Assembly (NCBI RefSeq): GCF_030253575.1
Contig: NC_080560.1
Location: 36,783,001-36,847,000 of the forward strand
DNA: 64,000 nt
Origin: Rhododendron vialii
Lineage: Eukaryota > Streptophyta > Magnoliopsida > Ericales > Ericaceae
Reading direction: 5' to 3'
How positions within the stretch are numbered: position 1 is the first letter of the stretch; each line of letters begins with the position of its first letter. The position numbers were made by a program, and so were the translations under genes. Of the stretch, positions 55,620 to 64,000 are shown piece by piece. The notes below the pieces were generated by a model. That model made no database searches. It saw nothing but the letters and a program-made list of their open reading frames with translations, and had not been told where the DNA came from.

Positions 55620-55952
55620 ATGGCCGAGGCAGCGATGAGGAGTTCAGGCAACCTCCGCCAGCCGAGCCGGTTACAGCGGCGGGCGCCGGCGTCGATACAG
55701 ATCAGCCCGGCAACGGACTGGAAGGCCGCGATACCCCTCTTATCGCCGTTGATCACGTCGCCGACGTCGGACGATCTGGCGGCCGAGATCCAGTCTTGTG
55801 GTAATAGCAACAACAACAACAAAAACCATCATAATGAGGCGGAGAAGCCGACGGCGTTCAAGAAGTGGCAGCACCCGGCGGCGCCGTTCTCCTACGAGCC
55901 GGCGCCGTTTGTGCCCTTATTTTGTACAGGAGGGGCCGTAAAGAGGAAGTAG
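55620..55952 (+). CDS. Small plant-specific protein, AtBET12-like (intronless)
   Basis: A 110-residue, intronless plant protein of unknown function, starting MAEAAMRSSGNLRQPSRLQ. Conserved-looking blocks are RQPSRLQRRAP (near residues 14-24), DWKAAIPLLSPL (near 33-44) and FKKWQHPAAPFSYEPAP (near 80-96), with an Asn-rich low-complexity spacer between the last two. These match, from memory, the family containing Arabidopsis At4g14450 (AtBET12) and At3g23170. No signal peptide or membrane segment is evident; basic and Pro-rich. The frame is open back to 55404, but the in-frame Met there lies upstream of the TATA box, so the Met at 55620 is preferred. G+C content is much higher than in the flanks, supporting coding function. 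Confidence 0.85.
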   Translation: MAEAAMRSSGNLRQPSRLQRRAPASIQISPATDWKAAIPLLSPLITSPTSDDLAAEIQSCGNSNNNNKNHHNEAEKPTAFKKWQHPAAPFSYEPAPFVPLFCTGGAVKRK

Positions 55953-56840
55953 TAGTGGAGTGCTAGAATTTTACATCTAACGGTGTACTTTTTGCTTTTT
56001 CGATTTTCTTTTCGTTTTTTTTTTTGGAAGGGTTTGTGTAAACACATTTGCAATAATGTGCTTTATAATCTTGAATCAGGCTTCTCAGCAGTTCGAGATA
56101 AATCTCGACTGTTTATAAGTGTTTTCAATAGTTTAGATTTGTTAAAAGATTTTTCTGGAATTTTTTTTTGGTTGAAATCTGAAATATTACTAATGGCCGA
56201 GATGAACGATTGAAATGCAATTAGAGAAGTTGGGTCCGATAATTATTTTTCTCTTGGGTCAGATTGAAAAGCTAGTCAATTGAAGAATTATTAGGTATTG
56301 AATATTCAAGAGAATTCAAACACTTTGCTTTCTTTTCAAAAAAAAAAAAAAAATCAGAATGAGTTTAGTACTGATTGTTTAGGTGATTTGATCCAGATTA
56401 TACGTTATTACTGTGGGCTCGCATAAACTCCACTCGTATTTAGTATTTTTTTGAGCATAAACTCCAACAGCATTTGAATACTTTCCATTGCAAAAAAGCT
56501 ACTACTAGTAATGATTTTTACACTCCGCGTTTTCATAAATAAACTTTAAAATTGCCTTGCAGTGCTAAAAAATACACACAATTCGTGCAAGTACTAAAGA
56601 CACATTTTGAGGTGCATTTATTGTAAAATAAAGTGCAAAAATTATTTTCCTTATAGAAATTAAAATTCATCCCGCCCTGGTAGTCAGTTGCGACTCTAGG
56701 AACTTATGAGCTTGGGGTGATTTATAAACAAGGGCGGAGGTGCACGGATGGGTATGACAAATGCTATCTCCGGTTTTGGAAAAAACAAATTGTACTTTAT
56801 GAGAAGTCAATTAAGTACTTCTCGGTAACCGAATAACTTA
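55953..56840. other. 3' flank of the AtBET12-like gene, AT-rich intergenic
   Basis: Holds the 3' untranslated region and AT-rich sequence with homopolymer A runs. No gene or clear transposon recognised. Confidence 0.4.
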
Positions 56841-57073
56841 CTCTCTCCGTCTCAAATTGGATGTCAATTTTTGATATCCATGCTAATTTTAATTTCTTAT
56901 ATATTTCAATATGGATTTCAAAAATATGCAATATGAATCTTATTTGATAGTTTCCGATTAGTTATATTATACAAAGTTTTCAAACTCATGAAAAATATTA
57001 AAGATTGAAAGATATAAGCGATGAAAAATGACACGAGTTTCAAAAATTGTCATCTTTTTTAGGACGGAGAGAG
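56841..57073. mobile_element. Stowaway-type MITE (233 bp)
   Basis: Begins CTCTCTCCGTCTCAAATTGG and ends TTTAGGACGGAGAGAG, flanked by TA on both sides (56839-56840 and 57074-57075). The inner arms are complementary around GATGTCAATTTTTGA / CAAAAATTGTCATC. Confidence 0.85.
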
Positions 57074-57599
57074 TAATTTTTTTTTATTTATTTATAGAAT
57101 TGATGAGGAAATAGAGATTTAAAGAATAAATGGTTCAGATTACAAAAGCAATTTTCGCAATGACTTTCTTTTAAAGACTACAAGATAGTTGCACCAAATT
57201 ACGGGAAAGAATAGATATGTCAGATGATAAAGAAGGCGATTTTGCGAATGCTGTGTTTAGCCATTTTTTTTTTCCTAATAGATCTGCCTGTTTCACAAGC
57301 GAGACCCATGGGTAGGAAGGAAAATAACGTAGCGTGGTGGCAACTTGGCAAGACTCAACTATATATTATGGGTCATTGCTTAATTAAAATGAAATATCAA
57401 TATAGCAGTAGTATAGTAATTTATTTTCCCTGTCCCCCGCACTCAACCATGTGCCGTCGCGCCTGCTTGCAGTATACTTTTAGTGAGATATAACCTATGG
57501 TAATCTGCCAATAATCTGTAGTCCGAATGTCTTTTTTAATAACGTAAGTATATTTACAAGTCCACAAAAACGTATACGGTGATTACGATTTTCATAAGG

Positions 57600-57908
57600 T
57601 ACGTAAAAAACCAAATGCAAAGTGTGATGACTGATTCCTTGGTTTTATATATGATTTCTAAGAAGCTAGTGGGTACTCCATGCAACAAGTTTGATTTTAT
57701 TTATATATATATATATATCATCCTTGAATTTGATCTCACGATAAACAAATTTAAGAGTCAAATTTTTGTAATTTTTATTAGCAGCCAGACACATGGTAAG
57801 TTCAACCCAAATCTCATTCTTTCTCCCTTGACTAAATAATTAAATTGATCGAAGGCGAATTGAAAGATGCACACTGAGTTGTGGGGCCACCGCAATGGAT
57901 CTGGCGTG
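57600..57908 (+). repeat. Copy 1 of a diverged direct duplication
   Basis: Sequence including CATCCTTGAATTTGATCTCA, ATAAACAAATTTAAGAGTCA and GTTGTGGGGCC reappears in the same order in 58640-58740 plus 59330-59592. The second copy is split by the solo LTR at 58741-59324. An (AT)n run (57702-57717) lies inside. Confidence 0.65.
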
Positions 57909-57953
57909 TGGAGTGACAATGAAGTGTACAAAATACAAATCACACCGAACCGC

Positions 57954-58005
57954 CGCCCCCCCCACGGGCCCCACCCCCCCCCCCCCCAAAAAAAAAAAAA
58001 AAAAA
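57954..58005 (+). repeat. Poly(C)-poly(A) tract
   Basis: C-rich run to 57987 immediately followed by 18 A at 57988-58005. Simple sequence, assembly-fragile. Confidence 0.75.
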
Positions 58006-58740
58006 TTTAAAAAATCTGGAAGAAGAAGAAGAAGTGTACAAAATTACAAATGATACACAATTATTTTTCCCTTTAGTTTAAAGAGGTGATCTACAAGTAA
58101 AAAGGAAACAGTGGCCCCATTCTGCTAAAGAAAATAAGTACTTATTGTTTGGATTGAAGCGAAAAGTTATTGTTTGAATGATCTGTCTCGTAAGACGGAA
58201 AATAAGTACTTAAAAAATAAGAATTTTAGCGAAAAGTTAGGAACATTAGTTTAATTTTTTTATCTTTTATAGCGAGGCTAATATCGAAGCTTCATCTTTG
58301 TACCACAAGTATTCATTTAATAAAATTGTGGCTATTTTACCCAGTCGTTAAATAAATTTAGGGTCTTGAAATGAGTTGAAGTGTGCATAAATTGACTCGA
58401 ACATCCGGTTATAAAAAAAGAGTGGGGTATCCATACATCGCATAAGATATCACTCCATCGTTCTACACTAGAGAAATGGTAAACCTAAGATTTAGGAGAA
58501 TCTGATGTTGTTAGATTGGAATTGTGGGACTATATCTTGAATCACATAATCATCGAAAAAGCAATGCATAACTTAACTGATAGAGGCAAAATGAAAGATA
58601 TAAGTAACTATTTGGGCATTTATCGTACACCTTTATTCGTAACTTAACAAAAAAAATCCAAAAAACGATGACTTATTCTATGGATTTCCAAGAAAGAAAC
58701 TATTGGCTACCCTGTGTAACAACTTCGATTATTTAAAGTT

Positions 58741-59324
58741 TGTGGTGGCCTAGGTTACCATCTCGGTAACCTGGCCAGGTGTTTCGAGCCAGAACCCCGT
58801 GGGAGCTCGGTCAACGAGTCGGTTGGAACCTATGGGCCTGTTATGTTTCTCGGGGAATCGATCGGTAGCGAGACTGAACTCGGAGAATGCTATCAACGAG
58901 ACCTCCCGCTTCGGTTTATCCGAGGCTCTGTGAGAGAGGCAGTTACCCCAGACGGGTCCCATCAAAATCATGCAGCAGGTGTAATCATTGGGATCAGGTT
59001 TGGCCATATGCTCGGCAACTACCTTACCCGGTGCGTCATCCATGACATCACCCGAGACGGTTACCCGAGATTGACCTCCACGCGCTAGCTTGGAGGCCAA
59101 GCAAACCTAGGTCTATAAATACAAAATGATACTCATCTTTGAGAGGTATGCCATCTTCCCTAACCCTAGATCTACACTCTTTCCTAAAATCTAACTTGAT
59201 CGTCGGAGGGTCACTAGGGTTCCATAGCCCTCGTGACTTATTGCAGGTCCAGAGGTAGGAGAACGGATTAGCGGAGGGAGAACCTTAACTCAGGTCAAGG
59301 TTCCGTCAAATCGAACCCCCTACA
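58741..59324 (+). mobile_element. Solo LTR with perfect 5-bp target duplication (584 bp)
   Basis: Starts TGTGGTGGCC and ends CCCCCTACA, flanked by AAGTT on both sides (58736-58740 and 59325-59329). Inside are a TATAAAT box at 59114-59120, followed by leader-like sequence with GATCGTCGGAGGGTC. TG...CA ends, a perfect 5-bp duplication and promoter order identify a plus-oriented LTR without internal region. Open frames on either strand inside it (58750-59100) are not genes. Confidence 0.88.
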
Positions 59325-59592
59325 AAGTTTGAACCATTATTTTCCATGAATAAGCGTATCGAGTCATAGTGTAAAAACAATATTGATCTGAAACATCATC
59401 CTTGATTTCACAATAAACAAATTTAAGAGTCAAATTCTATGTAATAGTATTTATTTAGTAGTCTCGCACATAAAAACGGAAAAGCCTCAATCAAATCTCT
59501 TTCTTTTTCTTTGACTGAATGAATAACTTAACTGATCGATAGAGGCCAATTTGGAAGATAATTTGTGGGGCCCGCCACATGTGCCTATGGAA
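59325..59592 (+). repeat. Copy 2 (right half) of the diverged duplication
   Basis: Matches 57719-57893: CATCCTTGATTTCACAATAA, ACAAATTTAAGAGTCAAATT and TTGTGGGGCCC appear in the same order. The left half is at 58640-58740, before the solo LTR. Confidence 0.65.
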
Positions 59593-59689
59593 TGTGTCAA
59601 TTTTGAAGTGTATAAACTAACCAATGTCTTTGAAGCAGTCAATCAAAAGTGATCGTTTTGGACTTTGATCAATCGGTAACTCTTTACCC

Positions 59690-59945
59690 TGCCTAACTAG
59701 AGTGATCGAGGAGCAAGTTGTTGTCGTTAACTACCCGAAGGCAAAGCTGTAGTTGCAAATAAAGGGTGCGGTGCGACCATCGGGGATCGAGGTTCGTCTT
59801 GAGTTCGATGCGGAGTCCGATGAGGATAGTGAGAAGGTCGTTGTAGATGTTATGAATGATTTAAATGAATAGAAAATTAGTCTTTAGGTTCACATGAAAG
59901 GTCGTTGTAGATGTTATGAATGGTTTAAATAAATAGAAAATTAGA
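59690..59945 (+). pseudogene. Broken open frame with acidic C-terminus, partly duplicated
   Basis: Translation at about 59700-59872 gives a frame with one internal stop (VVVNYPKAKL stop) then GIEVRLEFDAESDEDSEKVV ending at a TAG. The end of it, AAGGTCGTTGTAGATGTTAT, is duplicated about 60 bp downstream. It resembles the tail of a retroelement ORF or a decayed gene; the family is not recognised. Confidence 0.3.
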
Positions 59946-60020
59946 CGTCTTTAGGTCCATTATGTGAACTTCATAAGCTCACAAGTCTACCTATTAATTT
60001 TGTAAGGTCTCAAGTCCATT

Positions 60021-60228
60021 TTAGGGTACCCTAGAGTATGGTAGGGTACCCTAGGGTTTAGGCACTCTCATGAGATTTTAGAGTGCACTTTTTTATTATA
60101 GGATAGGGTACCCTAGGGTTTAGGCACTTTTATAGGGTTTTAGGGTGCACTTTTCGGTTTTAGTAGTTTAGGCACTTTCATAGGGTTTAGGGTTTTAGGC
60201 ACTTTCATAGGGTACCCTCGGGTTTAGG
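60021..60228 (+). repeat. Telomere-like degenerate minisatellite
   Basis: Repeated TAGGGTACCCTAGGGTTTAG and TTTAGGCACTTTCATAGGG units, with TAGGGTTTAGGGTTTTAGG at about 60181. GGGTACCC occurs four times. These combine telomere-type TTTAGGG with a palindromic core. Confidence 0.75.
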
Positions 60229-60299
60229 TTGTGTGGACTTGTGGCTTTACAAAACTATTAGGTGGATTTATGAGCTTATGAAATGTTTATAAATGAATA

Positions 60300-60661
60300 T
60301 CACTCATGTGGAGCCTACGACTTGGAGGAAGATGTTTTCGCAGAGGATGATGAGAACTTCGAGGAATGTGCCTCTCTTTCTCTGGAATTTTAATTTGGTG
60401 GTTTGGCGGTTTTGATTTGTTCTCTTGGTCTTCGGTTCTGCTCTTTTGGGTTGTTCTTTTGGCTTTAGTTTTGCTTTGGTTTGGCTCTCGTTTGGGTTGT
60501 TTTTAGAGGGTGTTTGGGTTCCGTATTTTGTTTGTGGTATTTTAGTTAGCATCTTACCTTCATTTGGTTTTGATTCTAGGATGGCATATATCGATGTGCC
60601 CGTGATCCTTTTAATCGATGTAATCCTATGATTCCTATCCAAAGATCAATAAAAAAAAAAA
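60300..60661 (+). mobile_element. Poly(A)-tailed sequence, possible non-LTR retroelement 3' end
   Basis: Starts with an in-frame acidic stretch (AYDLEEDVFAEDDENFEEC then a stop by 60392), continues as T/G-rich sequence and ends AATAAAAAAAAAAA at 60648-60661. The layout resembles the 3' end of a reverse-transcribed insertion; no target duplication was found. Confidence 0.35.
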
Positions 60662-63600
60662 ATTGGTGATCAAAATAACATAAAATTGGTCATTAGACTC
60701 AATACCAAAAAAACTAAACAAGGAAGGAATACCAACATCCAGAATGCAAATAAGGACGAAATCAACGGTCAAAGACTCAAAATGGACAAAGGCTTCTTGA
60801 GTGCGCAAATGCACTACGACAAAGTAGTGCACCTCATGGACTCTCCATCGAAATCACATCGTTATGATCCAAACCATTCAATTTACAGAATTCATTGAGC
60901 ACAACATTTAGAAAAACAGATATCATGAGTGACTTGATCGTATGACCTTTAATATCTAAAAGAAAAGGATGGTCAGTATGATTTACAAAATTAACGATAA
61001 CGGCCATATGGATGCCACTTATCGGGTAAATTTCACTTTCTTTATAGAAGCAGTATTCAACGCACTCTGCAAGTTGAATGATTCAAATCCTGACGATGAG
61101 ATCTCGATAGAGTCGTACGGGACACCATATCGACAGATGATGTTTCGTTAAAATGAAGTTAGCCACGTTCTTGGCTGACAGGGATGCGTAGGACGCAGCT
61201 TCCACCCCCTTGGGCACCCCACGTTCTGCATGTTGTTGCTAGTCCAACTTCCTATTTAAGCCTAAAATGGTAGGACACCTAAAATTTGCCATATGAGGTG
61301 GATAATTAAGAACATGAGCAAAAGAAAAAAAAGCTTTAGGAAAAAAAAATGAAGGCTGAAATTCAAAAAACTTTAGGAAAAAAAATTGAGACTGAAAAAC
61401 TGTCTTTCTAAATTATTTTGGTCTGTAACGCACTTTTTTAGTTTTCAGTACTACTATATATATATATTGGGAGTCCTCTCGTCAAGACAAAAGCCTTAAC
61501 GCAAAACTAACAAGAAGTGCGGCGTACCTTGATCAGTTACCAAAAGCAAGAGCGGAGTATATATATAAATACCGTCGCAAATAATGAGATCGTATCATTT
61601 CACAATCAAATATCACTATGATATGATCGATATAACTTGTAATTTATCGCAAGCCATACGTATCAACAAGCTGGTCTGAATTGATTGGAATGGCCATACT
61701 CAGACAAAAGCAAAAAATAGAAAGAGAAAAAAAGCATATAAAAACAAGGATATGACAATAATTAGGAATACAAACAAAAGATAAATGGGGTATTGAATTC
61801 ACAGAAAGTGTTCAAAAAGATCAGGATGCCTTGCATTACAAAAGATTTTGAATGGCTGTCTTTTGACTCATCCCCCACCTAGAGTGGTCCTCATTCTATT
61901 CTTACATATTCTTGAGTTTAGTGTGTGTGTATATATATTGTTATTGTACTGTAGAAACGAGCTGAGCTTTGTCGAACTCGAGTTCGGCTCGTTTACTACA
62001 CGAATCAAAAATTTGAGTTCGAGCTCGGCTCGAGCCTTAACGAGCCGAGCTTAGTCATTTATTAAACGAGCCTCTTTAATCGAACCGAGCATAACTTAAC
62101 AAGCCGAGCTTTTTTCGAACGAGCAGAGCTCCACTCGGCAAGCAACTATCTGTTTTACGTTTCGGAGTTAAAAAATAATAGGATTTGGCCTTTTCACAAA
62201 GTTGAGGGCTGGTTCGTTTGTCCTCCATGACGTTGCTTGTTTTTGAATCCCACATAAGCAAAACATTCCAAACCTTGGGGTGCTAGGAGGGTTTGCCTTG
62301 TCGTTAATTTCAGGATCCCAAAATTAGTCAAAGTGTGCGTAAGCTGACCCGGACATCCGGTTATTTTCATTTTTATTTTTTTTCATCACGTCTCCATATC
62401 CATTATTGAGCTGTAACCCCCAAACTAGACAAACATATTTCTCCTCGAAATTACAAGTATACACACACGTATGGATTACAGTATATAATATGAGATATAC
62501 TATGTGCCATATAAGTAACATTAAAAACAGCTAAACAAGGCACTGTTGCCCAAAAGTCTAAAGTAGAATAACAAACAAGATCTCTCAATATATACTTATA
62601 CTGTGCATATAAAGAAATCTTCAAACAAACGAAAAAGTAAAGAAATCAAACATGGAGTAACATCAAAGTTTGACCATATTCTATTCTCTCGTATACTGTA
62701 TATCTTTCCAAGCTAGGCTGATTAGACTAATTCATCAAGCTATATATGGACCTCTCAATTAGTACTTATCTTTCGTGTTTGCATAATTGACAAAGATGCT
62801 GTAAAAAAAACCACATCTAAAAGAAACCCGGGTGTCGATCGACTTTTCCGTACGAGCATTCGGTACAACATATAGAACGACAATTATGGCCTTACAGAAC
62901 GACAATTAATTATGGTCTCACATAACGATACTACTAGATACTAGATACGTTTGTATCGCCGGAAAAGCCGAGGGGCCAACCGGTCGAGTTTTATTACAAT
63001 TATTGAAATTGGGTATGGCTTCGACTATTCTCGGAGACCGGTAATTAGTTTTTTTTTTTTTTTGTCAATCGATAGAAGAGATTATTTTACATCAGATATG
63101 AAGTACAGAGTACAAACCCGAGACACTACGTCGTCCACGAGATAACCAAGCCCAACAACTCAATCAATACAAGAAATAAGCCCATTATAGTTAATCATAC
63201 ATATGTTATAGTTATTGGTCGTATAATAGATGTACAGAATTATCGTTGCAAACCACGAGATATTATTACACCAAGGATGAACAAAAATCCGAGCTTTGAT
63301 TCAAAATTCGTTGGATTCACCACGTCGTAGGCATAAGAAATTGCAAAAACATTTGACCATTTACCGTGTCAAATATAAAGGATTAGTCCCGATCAAAAAA
63401 GGTATAAGGGATTAGTCAATCACATAATAGATAGTAAATGAGTCGGTTTGAAATTAAAAATTACTATGAAAGATCTATGTAGATATTGGTTGACACGGGC
63501 ATATAAGTCATGTTATATTGTTGAATAACAAGTTTTCCGTTATCTATTTTTATTTATGAAAATCCGTGTGCTTGGAAGTCCCCAATGATGAAATAAACCA

Positions 63601-64000
63601 AGATTTTACCATGACTGCAATTTTAGGGAGATGCGAAAGTGAAAGCCTATGAGGTCGCTGTTTTGAATCTTTCGTATGAATGTTAATTGACTTATAAAAT
63701 AGAATCGTGAGCAAATAGCGTATAATATTGTGTGGATGCTAGATATTGTCTTAGTATTTATGCTCGCCTATAATTTGTTGTCTTTGTAAAAACTTTGGAT
63801 CCCCGAATTTCCACGGAGATTTCCATTCTCCATTTGGTGGGGATGGAGGGGAAAAACAAATCCCCGTTGGGGGTGGGGGACAGGGACAGGTAAGGGGTTT
63901 GGGGATCGGGATAGTACCCTTCAGCCTTGACCCTGTCCTTTTCCCATTTCCAACCTTATGTGGCATCACGTGACGTTACCCCAAGACCACTGAATAATTA
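60662..64000. other. Intergenic, no gene recognised
   Basis: AT-rich DNA with scattered repeats: GAGCTCGGCTCG-type dispersed repeat at 61960-62135, a phrase AAGTGTGCGTAAGCTGACCC at 62331 also seen (diverged) at about 58378, and a purine/C-rich stretch at 63800-63930 built on GGGGATGG / CCCCGTTGGGGG. Open frames here lack recognisable motifs. Confidence 0.4.

Noticed and set aside
58750-59100. 116-codon minus-strand and 81-codon plus-strand open frames
   Set aside because: Both lie wholly inside the solo LTR 58741-59324.
1-64000. CRISPR arrays, prokaryotic operons or integrated viral genes
   Set aside because: No spaced identical repeats with unique spacers, no ribosome-binding-site-led gene strings and no viral protein motifs were found; gene structure is plainly plant nuclear.

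Overview
This is a 64-kb stretch of a flowering-plant nuclear genome, almost certainly a dicot. It is AT-rich, with GT-AG introns, many (CT)n/(GA)n microsatellites and a dense population of small transposons (MITEs), SINE/LINE remnants and solo LTRs. The species cannot be named from sequence alone; a woody dicot is a guess. There are no bacterial, organellar or viral genes.

Five protein genes can be reconstructed exon by exon. (1) An HR-like lesion-inducer (HRLI, DoxX-like membrane protein) on the minus strand, CDS 379-3155, 5 exons. (2) A second, diverged HRLI paralogue on the plus strand, CDS 11579-15197, also 5 exons with nearly identical exon lengths. (3) An actin-related protein of the plant ARP9 (ARP8-like) type, CDS 16326-37568, 19 exons spread over 21 kb because its introns are full of transposon debris. 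(4) A RAD5B/HLTF-type Snf2 helicase with a RING finger, CDS 42963-50049, 18 exons, 1285 residues, with one GC-AG intron. (5) A small intronless gene, CDS 55620-55952, for a plant-specific 110-residue protein of the family that includes Arabidopsis AtBET12. Every exon junction in genes 1-4 keeps the reading frame.

Layout: 1-3.2 kb HRLI-A; 3.2-11.5 kb divergent intergenic region holding nested palindromes, a 2.46-kb solo LTR and a GC-rich poly(A)-tailed insertion; 11.6-15.2 kb HRLI-B; 16.0-37.6 kb ARP9, with a periodic 20-21-bp repeat array just upstream; 37.6-42.9 kb MITEs and short tandem duplications; 43.0-50.0 kb RAD5B behind a cluster of E2F-type sites; 50.0-55.4 kb SINE, MITEs and an orphan promoter-like cluster; 55.4-56.0 kb the AtBET12-like gene; 56-64 kb intergenic DNA with a MITE, a solo LTR inside a diverged duplication, a telomere-like minisatellite and a broken ORF.

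Functionally, ARP9/ARP8 belongs to INO80-type chromatin remodelling and RAD5B/HLTF to replication-fork repair, so the centre of the window holds two chromatin/DNA-repair genes in tandem. From memory, the order HRLI - ARP9 - RAD5B resembles the Arabidopsis At5g43460-At5g43500-At5g43530 neighbourhood, and HRLI next to an AtBET12-like gene resembles the At4g14420-At4g14450 neighbourhood. That would make this an ancestral block; it needs a synteny search to confirm. No wholly new multi-gene system is evident. The most unusual signals are the 20-21-bp promoter array, the E2F cluster, the SUMO-motif-rich N-terminus of RAD5B, the GC-AG intron and several nested transposon structures.
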